From Campylobacter showae (GTDB lineage: Bacteria; Campylobacterota; Campylobacteria; Campylobacterales; Campylobacteraceae), in assembly GCF_900573985.1 (NCBI RefSeq), contig NZ_UWOK01000001.1, positions 1-64,000 of the forward strand: a stretch of 64,000 bases of DNA, read 5' to 3'. The position numbers and the translations under genes were made by a program. Below are positions 55,852 through 64,000 of the stretch, in pieces. The number at the start of each line of letters is the position of its first letter. The first letter of the stretch is position 1. Below the pieces are notes generated by a model. The model saw only the letters and a program-made list of their open reading frames with translations, had not been told where the DNA came from and made no database searches.

Positions 55852-56605
55852 TCTGCGCGGGCTGGGCGAGCTAGCGGTCGCATTTAGCGGCGGCGCGGAC
55901 AGCTCTCTGCTACTGCGAGCGGCGCACGATGCGCTAGGTGCGCGAGCGATCGGCATAACGATAAGATCGCCCTACATGTCCTCGCGCGAGATCGCCGAAG
56001 CCGTAGAATTTGCTAGCATTTACGGCATCCGCCACGAAATTTTAGAACTAGGCGTCGCGGAGGGGATCAAAAATAACCCCGAAAACCGCTGCTATCTGTG
56101 CAAAAAGGCGGTCTTTTCGCGACTGATCGAGCGCGCCCGCGAGCTTGGATTTAGCCGCGTCGCAGACGGCACGAACCGAGACGATCTGGGCGAACACCGC
56201 CCCGGGCTCAAAGCAAAAGAGGAGCTGGGCGTGCTCTCGCCGCTGATAAATTTAACCAAATCAGAAATCCGCGAGCTATCGCGCGAGCTAAGCTTGCCCA
56301 CCGCCGAAAAGCCTGGCTATGCGTGCTTGCTAACGCGTCTGCCTCACGGACGCGAGATCGATCAGGGCGAGCTAAATTTGATCGAAGCGGCGGAAAATCT
56401 ATTAATCGCAAGCGGCTACGCAAACGTCCGCGCGAGGTGCGACCGCAAAAATATAAAGCTGCAAATGCCCTTTTCTAGCATGCGGGACTTCCTAAACGAC
56501 GCGAAATTTAAAAGCATCGTTAGGCAGCTCGTGACGCTTGGCGCAGCGGAGGTGACGCTCGATCTAAAGGGGCTTAGAGAGGATGTTTTGCATGAGAGAG
56601 GATGA
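55823..56605 (+). CDS. larE: LarE sulfur transferase for the nickel-pincer cofactor
   Basis: LarE is a PP-loop ATPase that adds sulfur to the two carboxylates of the LarB product. The 260-residue protein has the PP-loop SGGADSS at 22-28, NRCYLCKKAVFS (C90, C93) and a C168 in KPGYACLLTRLPHG. C168 lies where the sacrificial-cysteine type has its sulfur-donor Cys; the three-cysteine Fe-S cluster form seems absent. Overlaps larC by 29 bases and larB by 23. Confidence 0.92.
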   Translation: MTKLEKLKADLRGLGELAVAFSGGADSSLLLRAAHDALGARAIGITIRSPYMSSREIAEAVEFASIYGIRHEILELGVAEGIKNNPENRCYLCKKAVFSRLIERARELGFSRVADGTNRDDLGEHRPGLKAKEELGVLSPLINLTKSEIRELSRELSLPTAEKPGYACLLTRLPHGREIDQGELNLIEAAENLLIASGYANVRARCDRKNIKLQMPFSSMRDFLNDAKFKSIVRQLVTLGAAEVTLDLKGLREDVLHERG

Positions 56606-57338
56606 AATTTTAGAGCTTTTCGCTGGGATAAAAAGCGGCCGCGTGAGCGAGCAAGAGGCGCTAAAATACCTAAAAAACTACCCCTACGAGGACGTGGGCT
56701 GCGCCAAGATCGACACTCAGCGCGCCCTGCGAAACGGCGCGGGCGAGGTGATCTACGGCGAGGGCAAGACGGATGATGAAATTTTGCGTATCGCTTGTGC
56801 GATCGGCGCAAGGCGGCAAAATATCCTGATCACGCGCACGAACGAACGAGTTTTTAAGCGGGTGCGCGAGGCGTTGCCGCAGGCGGAGTTTAACGCTCGC
56901 GGCCGCGTGATCAGCGTCAAATTCAAAGAGCCCGCGCTCACGCAAAGCTACATCGCGATAGTCTCTGCCGGCACCGCCGACGGCGCGGTCGTGGAGGAGG
57001 CATACGAGACGGCGAGATTTTTAGGCAACGACGCGCGTAAATTTAGCGACGCGGGCGTGGCGGGACTGCATAGGCTGATCGCAAATTTAGAGCAGATACG
57101 CGCCGCAAAAGTCGTGATCGCGGTGGCGGGTATGGAGGGCGCGCTAGCTAGCGTGCTAGCGGGCCTTGTGAGCGTGCCGGTGATCGCGGTGCCCACCAGC
57201 GTGGGATATGGAGCGAGTTTCGGCGGGCTGGCGGCGCTGCTAGCGATGCTAAACAGCTGCGCAAACGGCGTTAGCGTCGTAAATATCGACAACGGATTTG
57301 GCGCCGCGTATAACGCGAGCCTGATAAACCATCTCTAA
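56583..57338 (+). CDS. larB: LarB nicotinate adenine dinucleotide carboxylase/hydrolase
   Basis: LarB carboxylates and hydrolyses nicotinic acid adenine dinucleotide, the first step of the pincer cofactor. The 251-residue protein has a helical N-terminal part with GEVIYGEGKTDDEIL, and a PurE-like C-terminal domain with SAGTADGAVVEEAYETA and VPTSVGYGASFGGLAALL. Start ATG 56583; an ATG three codons on is an alternative. Last of the four lar genes. Confidence 0.93.
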   Translation: MFCMREDEILELFAGIKSGRVSEQEALKYLKNYPYEDVGCAKIDTQRALRNGAGEVIYGEGKTDDEILRIACAIGARRQNILITRTNERVFKRVREALPQAEFNARGRVISVKFKEPALTQSYIAIVSAGTADGAVVEEAYETARFLGNDARKFSDAGVAGLHRLIANLEQIRAAKVVIAVAGMEGALASVLAGLVSVPVIAVPTSVGYGASFGGLAALLAMLNSCANGVSVVNIDNGFGAAYNASLINHL

Positions 57339-57391
57339 ATTTACGCCCGCCGCGCGGGTAAAATTTAACGGCTAAATTTAAAAGGAAAGCG

Positions 57392-57862
57392 TTGCGAGAG
57401 GAAAATTTAAACGAGCAAAAGACTGGACCAAAGGGCGCGAAAAAGCTCACGCAAAAGGCGCAAACAAGGCAAAGCGCGCGGACGAGGCTAGCGTTTTTAG
57501 CCGCGGCGGTTCTGATTTTAGCGGTAGAAATTTATATCGCGATCTGCGTAAAGGGCGGCTTCGTGCGCCACTACGCGGGCGACGTTTTGGCCGTTATCTT
57601 GCTTTACGCGTTGGCTCGGGCTATTTTTAGCGTGCCGCCTTTAAATTTGCCGCTTAAAATTTTCGCATTTGCGGCGGCTTTGGAGCTAGCGCAGTATTTT
57701 GGCGCAGTGCAAATTTTAGGCATAGAAAATAAAATTTTAAAAGTAATGATCGGCGGGACGTTTGATTTTGCCGACCTGCTCTGCTACGCTGCGGGCTGCG
57801 TCCTGGCGGGCGCCGCCGAAAAATTTGAAAGTAAAAACCAGCAAAGGAGAAGCGATGGATAA
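57392..57862 (+). CDS. DUF2809-like small membrane protein
   Basis: The 156-residue protein has a basic N-terminal tail and four membrane helices. The conserved DUF2809 features are FVRHYAGDVLAVILLYALAR, LELAQYFG and GTFDFADLLCYAAGC (about residues 125-139). Start TTG 57392 behind AAAGGAAAG. It lies between larB and ttdA and overlaps ttdA by 8 bases, so it is part of the unit. Members of this family have no established function; a small transport or regulatory role in the cassette is speculation. Confidence 0.75.
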   Translation: MREENLNEQKTGPKGAKKLTQKAQTRQSARTRLAFLAAAVLILAVEIYIAICVKGGFVRHYAGDVLAVILLYALARAIFSVPPLNLPLKIFAFAAALELAQYFGAVQILGIENKILKVMIGGTFDFADLLCYAAGCVLAGAAEKFESKNQQRRSDG

Positions 57863-58754
57863 ACAAAAAGCCGTGCAAAAGATGACCGAGGTCATGGCGA
57901 AATTCGTCGGCTACACGGGCAAGGTGCTACCCGACGACGTGACGGCGAAGCTGCTGGAGCTTAGCGAACGCGAGACGCAGCCGCTAGCGAAGGAGATCTA
58001 CAAAACGATGTTTGAAAACCAGCGCCTAGCTAAGCAGCTAGACCGTCCGTCCTGTCAGGATACGGGCGTGATCCAGTTTTTCGTGCGCTGCGGAGCGAAC
58101 TTCCCGCTCATCGGCGAGCTTGAGGAGCTGCTGCGCGAAGCCGTACTGCGAGCGACGCGCGAGGCTCCTCTGCGTCACAACAGCGTCGAGACCTTCGACG
58201 AGTATAACACCGGCAAAAACGTCGGCAAGGGCACGCCGAGCGTATTTTGGGAGATAGTGCCGGATAGCGGCGAGTGCGAGATCTACACCTACATGGCGGG
58301 CGGCGGCTGTAGCCTGCCCGGCAAGGCGACCGTGCTGATGCCCGGCATGGGCTATGAGGGCGTCGTAAAATTCGTCATGGACATCATGACCAGCTACGGC
58401 ATAAACGCCTGTCCGCCGCTGTTAGTCGGCGTGGGCGTGGGCACCTCGATCGACGTGGCGTCGCTACTATCTAAAAAAGCGCTGATGAGGCCGCTAGGCT
58501 CGCGCAATCCAAACGACCGAGCCGCGCTAACCGAAAAGCTGCTCGAAGAGGGCATCAATAAAATAGGCCTGGGCCCGCAAGGCATGAGCGGCGCAAGCTC
58601 GGTCATGGGCGTGCATATCGAAAACTGCGCCCGCCACCCAAGCGTCATCGCCGTTGCAGTAAACGTAGGCTGCTGGTCGCACCGCAAAGGCCATATCGTC
58701 TGGGACGAGCAGATAAATTTCGACGTAAAATCGCACAAGGAGTTCGCGCTATGA
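57855..58754 (+). CDS. ttdA: L(+)-tartrate dehydratase-like Fe-S hydro-lyase, alpha subunit
   Basis: A class I fumarase/tartrate dehydratase alpha subunit binding a [4Fe-4S] cluster. ATG 57855 (ribosome binding site AAAGGAGAAG) gives 299 residues, close to the 303 of E. coli TtdA; a longer frame upstream lies inside the membrane gene. Cluster cysteines are likely C67 (RPSCQDTG), C186 (NACPPLLVG) and C273 (VGCWSHR). From memory of E. coli TtdA, runs such as RHN-VE-FDE-NTGKN, YMAGGGC-LPG and [12 protein letters not shown] are matched nearly residue for residue, more so than in FumAB-type fumarases. Fumarase activity cannot be excluded. Confidence 0.8.
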   Translation: MDKQKAVQKMTEVMAKFVGYTGKVLPDDVTAKLLELSERETQPLAKEIYKTMFENQRLAKQLDRPSCQDTGVIQFFVRCGANFPLIGELEELLREAVLRATREAPLRHNSVETFDEYNTGKNVGKGTPSVFWEIVPDSGECEIYTYMAGGGCSLPGKATVLMPGMGYEGVVKFVMDIMTSYGINACPPLLVGVGVGTSIDVASLLSKKALMRPLGSRNPNDRAALTEKLLEEGINKIGLGPQGMSGASSVMGVHIENCARHPSVIAVAVNVGCWSHRKGHIVWDEQINFDVKSHKEFAL

Positions 58755-59362
58755 GTAAGAAAATTTTAACCACGCCGATCAAAGCCGAGGATCTAGCAGA
58801 CATCAAGATCGGCGACGTCATATACCTCAGTGGGCACATCGTCACCTGTCGCGACGTGCCGCACAGACGCGTCGTAGAGGAGGGCCGCGAGCTGCCGCTA
58901 GATATCAGAGGCGGCGCGATCCTGCACGCGGGGCCGATCATCAGAAAAACGGGCGAAAAAAGCTTTGAGATGGTCTCGGTCGGGCCTACTACGAGCATGC
59001 GGATGGAGAAATTTGAGCGCGAGTTTATCGCTAAAACGGGTGTGCGCCTGATAGTGGGCAAAGGCGGCATGGGCGAGGGCACGATGAGCGGCTGCAAGGA
59101 GTTTGGCGCGATACACTGCGTATTTCCCGCGGGCTGCGCGGTGGTCGCCGCGACGCAGGTCGAGGAGATCGAGAGCGCGGACTGGACGGAGCTTGGGATG
59201 CCCGAGACGCTGTGGAAGTGCCGCGTCAAGGAGTTTGGTCCGCTCATCGTCTCCATAGACGCGCACGGAAACAATCTTTTTGAGCAGAACAAGGTCAAAT
59301 TTAACGAGAAAAAGGACGCGGCGCTAGCTGAAATTTTACCACAGGTGGGGTTTATAAAGTAG
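58751..59362 (+). CDS. ttdB: L(+)-tartrate dehydratase-like hydro-lyase, beta subunit
   Basis: The partner of the alpha subunit, 203 residues against 201 for E. coli TtdB. It matches that protein closely in [50 protein letters not shown] and AATQVEEIE (recalled sequence, not an alignment). The C-terminal swivelling domain is complete. ATGA overlap with ttdA of 4 bases. Product of L-tartrate would be oxaloacetate; of malate, fumarate. Confidence 0.82.
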   Translation: MSKKILTTPIKAEDLADIKIGDVIYLSGHIVTCRDVPHRRVVEEGRELPLDIRGGAILHAGPIIRKTGEKSFEMVSVGPTTSMRMEKFEREFIAKTGVRLIVGKGGMGEGTMSGCKEFGAIHCVFPAGCAVVAATQVEEIESADWTELGMPETLWKCRVKEFGPLIVSIDAHGNNLFEQNKVKFNEKKDAALAEILPQVGFIK

Positions 59363-59471
59363 TTAAATTTTGGCGGCTCGGGTTTTTAAATTTTGCCCTG
59401 GGTCGCTAAATTTTAAAAACTTTAAACCGGCGGACGCGAGCGGGCGGCAAAGCGCACGAAATTTGCTTTAG

Positions 59472-59505
59472 AATTTGCGTTAAATTTTAAAATTTAGCGC
59501 AAATT
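59472..59505 (+). terminator. near-perfect 17-bp palindrome after ttdB
   Basis: Left arm AATTTGCGTTAAATTTT and right arm AAAATTTAGCGCAAATT pair with one G-U type mismatch and almost no loop, 110 bases past ttdB. It may end the lar-ttd transcript or be a protein-binding palindrome. The rest of the 277-base gap before the lipoprotein gene holds nothing clear. Confidence 0.45.
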
Positions 59506-59639
59506 TTCGCGTGCGACGGCTTGTATCTTAAATTTATGCAAATTTATAAATTTGAGCGAGTTTGCTTACGTGCGGCGATTAAATTTATCGCGGCACGGTT
59601 TTTATTTATAAATCAAAATAGGTACTCAACGGAGCTTTT

Positions 59640-60269
59640 ATGAGAAAATTTTTCGCGATACTGCTTATCGCTCTCATTGCGCTATCTATCGCGGCTTGTG
59701 GTGGCAAGGGTAAAGAACGCCCGCTACCGGCTGGTAGCGTCGTGGTGGCCCTGGGCGACTCGATCACGCAGGGAGTGGGCGCTAGCGAGCAGAGCGCGTG
59801 GCCGGCGCTTTTGGCGCGCTTGAGCGGCTGGCAAGTGCTAAATGCGGGAGTTTCGAGCGATACTAGCGCGCAGGCTTTGGCGCGCTTGCCAGTGCTTTTG
59901 CAAGAACATAAGCCAGCACTCGTGATAGTTAGCATAGGTGGCAACGACTTTTTGCGCAGGCAACCCGCTAGCGCGACGAGAGCCAATATCGCCGCCATCT
60001 TGCGCACGGCAAAAGAAAGCGGCAGCCGCGTGGTGCTCATCGGCGTTCCCAAGCTAACTTCGGGTGCGGCTCTGGGGATATTTAGCGATCACGAGCTATA
60101 TGAGGAGCTAGCCAAGGAGCACGGCGTACCTTTGCTATCTGACGCTTGGGGCGACGTGATGAAACAAAGCCGCCTGATGTCCGATCAGATCCACCCAAAC
60201 GCTACGGGCTACGCCGAATTTACCGCGAGTCTAGAAAAATTTCTACGCAAGCAGGGATTTTTACGCTGA
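59640..60269 (+). CDS. GDSL-family esterase/lysophospholipase lipoprotein
   Basis: A TesA-like SGNH hydrolase. The 209-residue precursor has a lipoprotein signal with C20 (LSIAACGG). The catalytic Ser is S41 in LGDSITQG; the oxyanion Asn is in GGNDFL; the Asp-His pair is in SDQIHPNATGY near the C-terminus. It is probably outer- or inner-membrane attached and active in the periplasm. Monocistronic. Confidence 0.88.
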   Translation: MRKFFAILLIALIALSIAACGGKGKERPLPAGSVVVALGDSITQGVGASEQSAWPALLARLSGWQVLNAGVSSDTSAQALARLPVLLQEHKPALVIVSIGGNDFLRRQPASATRANIAAILRTAKESGSRVVLIGVPKLTSGAALGIFSDHELYEELAKEHGVPLLSDAWGDVMKQSRLMSDQIHPNATGYAEFTASLEKFLRKQGFLR

Positions 60270-60510
60270 ATTTTACCAAGCCGCAAACAACAAGGCTAAT
60301 TAAAAATGCAAAATTTATTTTGCCGTGCACGCTTTTGCTAGCCAGTAGTAGCTAGCTAAACTAAAAAACCAGACGCCAAAAATAAAAGTGGGGCAAATTT
60401 AAACCTAGTGCGCCAAAAACGCCGTAGTCGCACATCTTGCCGCTTGCAACCGCCTTTACCGATTAGCAAATTTATCTAAATTTATCGTCGTTGCACCCAT
60501 AAGCTTAGCC

Positions 60511-60546
60511 GGCAAATTTGACGCAGACTAAACGCTCAAATTTGCC
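60511..60546. terminator. hairpin downstream of polA
   Basis: Arms GGCAAATTTGA and TCAAATTTGCC, 11 bp perfect, with a 14-base loop. It starts 5 bases past the polA stop on the minus strand. No T run follows on that strand, so termination is uncertain. Confidence 0.4.
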
Positions 60547-60550
60547 TATT

Positions 60551-63205
60551 TTACTTCAACTCACCCCAATCCTTCGCCACGTTTAGGCTCGTTTTTAGCG
60601 GCACGTTTAGTTTATAAATTTCTTGCATTATCTTTTGCGCCGCTGCGCCAAACTCCTCAGCGTAGCCGTCCTCGACCTCGAAAATCAGCTCGTCGTGTAT
60701 CTGCAAAAGCATTTTCGCGCGCGAGCTTAAAAGCGGACGGATTTTTACCATCGCCATCTTGATGATATCGGCAGCCGAGCCCTGAAATATCGTATTTACC
60801 GCCTCGCGCTCGTACATCGCCGTTTGCATCGGCGTCGCTGTAGTAAAGTCAAACAACCGCTTTCTACCCAGCAGCGTGCGCACGAAGCCCTCGTTTTTCG
60901 CGGCCGTTTTTATCCCCTCCAAAAAGCCCTTTATTGTCGGAAACGCCTTAAAATAGCGCTCGATATACTCCTTTGCCTCGGCGCGCGTTATGCTTACTTG
61001 ATTTGCCAGCTTGCTCGAGCCCATGCCGTAGATGAGGCCGAAATTTATGCTCTTGGCTACCGCGCGGTTTTGCCCCTCGGCACTGCCGAATATATTAATC
61101 GCCGTGCGCGCGTGGATGTCCTCGTCGTTCGCAAACGCCCGCAAAAGCGCCTCGTCGCGGCTAAAGTGCGCGAGCAGTCGCAGCTCGATCTGCGAGTAGT
61201 CAAGGCCTACGAAACTAAAGCCGCTTTTGGCCTCAAAGCAGCCTCGCACGTCCTTTGCCAGCGCACCGCGAGCCGGGATATTTTGCAGGTTCGGGTTTTT
61301 AGACGAGAGCCTGCCGGTGCTAGTTCCCGTCTGGATAAAGTTCGTGTATATCCTGCTGTCGGCGTCTTTTTTAGCCAAATTTAGCAGCGGTTCGCAGTAG
61401 GTGCTTTGCAGCTTATATAGCTCGCGGTACTCGAGTAGTTTTTCGATGACGGGATGCTCGTCGATCAGCTCGGCTAGTACGGCCTCGTCGGTGCTGTAGC
61501 CCGTTTTGGTCTTTTTCTTTACGGGTAGTTTTAGGTGTTCAAACAGCACCGAGCCTAGCTGCTTAACGGAGTTTATATTAAAATTTTCGCCCGTTAGCTC
61601 GTAAATTTCAGCTGTTAAGGCCTTGATTTTAGCGTCGTTTCGCAGGATCAAATTTTGCATTTTCCCCTGATTTATCGCGATGCCCTCGCGCTCCATATCA
61701 AATAGCGTGAGGATGAACGCAAACTCGTGCGTATCGGCGAGCGCGAGCAGCTCCGGATCAAGCAAATTTAAAAAGCTTTTGTAAAATTTCAGCGTTATCC
61801 ACGCGTCCTCGGCAGCGTATTTTGCCGCGTTTTCCAGCGCCACGGACGCAAAGGTCTCGCCACGCTTTACCACATCTTCAAATTTGATCGTGTCGTAGTC
61901 GTAGAGGCGCTTAGCTAGCGCGTCCATACCGACGCTTGAACCCGGATCCATGAGCCACGCCAGTATCATCGTGTCCTTAAAATTTACGGGCGGCTCGAGT
62001 CCTAGATTTCGCTTTACGACCTTAAAATCATACTTTAAATTTTGCCCTATCACGCAGCCTTTGTAAATTTGCCCTATCGCCCAGGCGGCAAATTTCTCAC
62101 TCACCTGCTTTGGCACGCCCAGATACTCGTGCGACACGGGCACGTAGTAGGCCTCCTCGTCGTTAAAACAAAAGCTAAAGCCGACCAGGCGGGCGTTTTG
62201 CGTATCGACGTCCGTGGTCTCGGTGTCAAAGGCCACTAGCGTGTCCGCGTCTATATTTGCCAGCAGTCGCTCGATTTCGCTCTCGTCCGTTAGAAGCCGC
62301 GCGTTAAAGCCGAGCTTAAATTCCGCGTTTTCGCCCGCGTCTTGGCTGTTTTGCAGCGCTTTTAAAAGACGGTTTAGATCGTATTCTCGCAGAGTGTCGG
62401 CGACCTTTACGAGCGGATTTTGCTCGGGGAATTCCGCTCTTTTTAGATCGAGCACGTCAGGCACGTCGTCAAAGAGCGAGGTTAGGCGCTTGCTCAAAAA
62501 CGCGCTCTCTCGACCTTCTGCCAGCATACCGCGGATACGTTCGTTTCGCACTAGCGGCAGGTTTTCGTAGATGTTTTCTAGATTGCCAAATTCATTTAAA
62601 AGCTTTTTGGCACCCACCGCGCCGATACCTTTGACGCCCGGGATATTATCCGAGCTATCGCCCGCGATCGCAAGAAAATCGCGTATGCAGCTTGGCGGAA
62701 CGCCGTATTTTTCGACGCAGCTCGCGCTATCGTGGTCGATCTTGCTTTGGGGACTATAGATGCTTACTTTGCCGTCCTCGATGAGCTGGTAGAGGTCCTT
62801 ATCATGCGTCACGATACGTACGAATATATCCCGCTGCTTGCACTCCTTTACGACGCTAGCGATTATGTCGTCGGCCTCGTAGCCTTCGCGGCTCACGGCG
62901 GCTAGACCCATTTTTTCTATCATCTCGATACACACGGGCAGCTGCTCTTTTAGCGCGGCGGGCGGCTCGGAGCGGTTGGCTTTGTAGTCCCCCAGGATCT
63001 CGTGGCGCAGCGTTTTGCCCTTGCTATCTAGCGCGAAGATGATATAGTCGCTGGCAAACTCCTGGCGCAGACTCATGATAAAGCTAGCAAAGCCGCTCAC
63101 CATGCCGCTTGGCTTGCCCTCGCGGTTTTTTAGTCCGCTCATCGCGTAGTAAAGTCTGAAAAAAAATCCGAAAGTGTCGATGATCGTTAGCGTTTTTTGG
63201 CTCAT
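60551..63205 (-). CDS. polA: DNA polymerase I
   Basis: Pol I removes RNA primers and fills gaps. The 884 residues have the 5' nuclease domain (1-290, with VSREGYEADDIIASV and GDSSDNIPGVKGIGAVGAK), a 3'-5' exonuclease domain with the metal-binding DTE motif near residue 326 (VAFDTETTDVD) so proofreading is likely, and the polymerase domain: motif A DYSQIELRLLAH, motif B RAVAKSINFGLIYGM and motif C QIHDELIFEVE. Complete. Confidence 0.97.
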   Translation of the reverse strand: MSQKTLTIIDTFGFFFRLYYAMSGLKNREGKPSGMVSGFASFIMSLRQEFASDYIIFALDSKGKTLRHEILGDYKANRSEPPAALKEQLPVCIEMIEKMGLAAVSREGYEADDIIASVVKECKQRDIFVRIVTHDKDLYQLIEDGKVSIYSPQSKIDHDSASCVEKYGVPPSCIRDFLAIAGDSSDNIPGVKGIGAVGAKKLLNEFGNLENIYENLPLVRNERIRGMLAEGRESAFLSKRLTSLFDDVPDVLDLKRAEFPEQNPLVKVADTLREYDLNRLLKALQNSQDAGENAEFKLGFNARLLTDESEIERLLANIDADTLVAFDTETTDVDTQNARLVGFSFCFNDEEAYYVPVSHEYLGVPKQVSEKFAAWAIGQIYKGCVIGQNLKYDFKVVKRNLGLEPPVNFKDTMILAWLMDPGSSVGMDALAKRLYDYDTIKFEDVVKRGETFASVALENAAKYAAEDAWITLKFYKSFLNLLDPELLALADTHEFAFILTLFDMEREGIAINQGKMQNLILRNDAKIKALTAEIYELTGENFNINSVKQLGSVLFEHLKLPVKKKTKTGYSTDEAVLAELIDEHPVIEKLLEYRELYKLQSTYCEPLLNLAKKDADSRIYTNFIQTGTSTGRLSSKNPNLQNIPARGALAKDVRGCFEAKSGFSFVGLDYSQIELRLLAHFSRDEALLRAFANDEDIHARTAINIFGSAEGQNRAVAKSINFGLIYGMGSSKLANQVSITRAEAKEYIERYFKAFPTIKGFLEGIKTAAKNEGFVRTLLGRKRLFDFTTATPMQTAMYEREAVNTIFQGSAADIIKMAMVKIRPLLSSRAKMLLQIHDELIFEVEDGYAEEFGAAAQKIMQEIYKLNVPLKTSLNVAKDWGELK

Positions 63206-63362
63206 TTTTTATCCTTTTTTTGGGCTAATTTTACAAATTTTAGGCAAAAAAACGGCTGATTTGAGGCAAATTTAAATTTAGCGGCGCGGAGCAAGCGCTG
63301 GAGCAGTCAAATTTGAGTTAAATTTGACGCTAAATTTAAGCGGGTAAATTTAAAAAGTCATC

Positions 63363-63394
63363 AAATTTGAGCGGCTAGCTTACCGCTCAAATTT
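63363..63394 (-). terminator. terminator after the molybdoenzyme gene
   Basis: AAATTTGAGCGG / CCGCTCAAATTT, a perfect 12-bp stem with an 8-base loop, 14 bases past the stop of the molybdoenzyme on the minus strand, followed there by GATGACTTTTT. The 202-base gap between polA and this gene holds nothing else. Confidence 0.75.
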
Positions 63395-63407
63395 AAATCA
63401 CAAAAGC

Positions 63408-64000
63408 CTAAGCCTCTATCGTCGCAGGCCTATCAAACGCCGTTACGCTCGGCAGTTCGCCTTTAAATTTCTCGATCTGCACCATGCTCGTGTGCGCGGT
63501 GTTGCTTTGCGATAGCTGGGAGCTAGGCACGTCCTTGGTTAGCACGTTTATGTTGCCGTGTTTGCATAGGCTGCGCTCGCCCCAGACGGCCGGATCGTAC
63601 CATGCGCCCTCGCTCACGATCACGACGTTATCTTGCGCGGTATCGCTTACCAGCGCGCCGCAGAGGATCTCGCCTCGGTCGTTGTATATCCTCACCACGT
63701 CGCCAGTTTTTATGCCGCGCGCCTTTGCCGTGGCGGGGCTAATTAGCGCAGGTTCGCGGTTTGCGATCTCGGCGTAGTTGCGGATGAGCGAGCTGTTTAG
63801 CTGCGAGTGGAGCCTAAATTTAGAGTGCGCGCCGCTGATGGCGATAGGGTACTTGCTCACGTCGCCGCCCAGCCACTCAAACGGTTCCATCCACGTCGCG
63901 TGCGGCGGGCAGTCGGGATAGCCTAGCTTTTCGACCGCCTCAGAGTAGAGCTCGATCTTGCCCGATGGAGTTTTTAGCGCGTTTTTCTCTGGATCAGCGC
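63408..64000 (-). CDS. TorA/BisC-family molybdopterin oxidoreductase, C-terminal part
   Basis: The open frame continues through the window edge; only the last 197 or so codons are visible. It begins within ALKTPSGKIELYSEAVEKLGYP and has the C-terminal molybdopterin-dinucleotide binding domain: RLHSQLNSSLIRN, INREPALISPATAKARGIKTGDVVRIYNDRGE (given in part) and SQSNTAHTSMVQIEKF. This fits periplasmic TMAO/biotin-sulfoxide/DMSO reductases of the TorA-BisC type. A similar enzyme in C. jejuni (Cj0264c) reduces TMAO and DMSO. Substrate is not decided by this fragment. Confidence 0.85.
   Translation of the reverse strand, partial: ADPEKNALKTPSGKIELYSEAVEKLGYPDCPPHATWMEPFEWLGGDVSKYPIAISGAHSKFRLHSQLNSSLIRNYAEIANREPALISPATAKARGIKTGDVVRIYNDRGEILCGALVSDTAQDNVVIVSEGAWYDPAVWGERSLCKHGNINVLTKDVPSSQLSQSNTAHTSMVQIEKFKGELPSVTAFDRPATIEA

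Noticed and set aside
57762..57854. 31-codon upstream extension of ttdA
   Set aside because: It lies inside the membrane gene in another frame and the family begins at the ATG 57855.
57855..59362. Naming the pair as ordinary two-subunit fumarase
   Set aside because: Lengths and recalled motifs fit E. coli TtdA/TtdB better, though fumarase activity is still possible.

Overview
The window reads as chromosome from a motile, respiratory Campylobacterota species. Gene order follows the Campylobacter core blocks (flhG-flhF-folK-pepP-aroQ, then bamA/tyrA/M23/lpxC/tsaB/thrB/rnpM/infB/rbfA/rimP, then the fabD-slyD-Tol-Pal-ATP synthase-parAB-birA-fmt-obgE-rpmA-rplU run). The moderate GC, heavy use of the word AAATTTG and the mixed anaerobic accessory genes suggest the C. 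showae / C. rectus / C. curvus side of the genus. This species placement is inference. No rRNA, tRNA, insertion sequence or CRISPR array was seen.

Layout. 1-4.1 kb (minus): flagellar regulators flhG (cut by the window edge) and flhF, both full of small frameshifts, then folK, an M24 aminopeptidase and aroQ. 4.2-7.2 kb (plus): a deaminase-type amidohydrolase, sppA, and a hypothetical gene broken by an amber codon. 7.5-9.6 kb (minus): thiF and ribD. A truncated DUF3137 remnant lies at 9.8 kb. bamA (minus, 10.4-12.7 kb) faces away from a long plus-strand block (12.7-21 kb) for tyrosine, cell wall, lipid A, tRNA t6A, threonine and translation functions. 21.3-25.6 kb (plus): accD, rlmH, dksA, a membrane protein, a dihydrouridine synthase and recO, followed by a membrane-anchored ankyrin protein.

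From 46.4 kb back to 27.1 kb almost everything is on the minus strand: ribosomal proteins L21/L27, obgE, an EF-hand lipoprotein, fmt, birA, parAB, the soluble part of ATP synthase, the Tol-Pal envelope system, slyD, fabD, mtnN and a TtcA-like PP-loop protein. A di-haem cytochrome c peroxidase, two uncharacterised helical-repeat proteins and flhB follow.

The accessory segment at 51-59.4 kb is the most interesting. A Dcu-type C4-dicarboxylate carrier with an extra domain of about 100 residues lies divergently from a complete nickel-pincer hydroxyacid racemase set (larA-larC-larE-larB), a small membrane gene, and a two-subunit Fe-S hydro-lyase that resembles L(+)-tartrate dehydratase (ttdA-ttdB). 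Together they look like a cassette that imports a 2-hydroxydicarboxylate, interconverts its stereoisomers and dehydrates the product. The window ends with a GDSL lipoprotein, polA and the C-terminal part of a TorA/BisC-family molybdoenzyme.

Most of the sequence is intact, so the local damage in flhF/flhG, the amber codon at 6552, the truncated DUF3137 gene and the missing canonical start of tsaB stand out.
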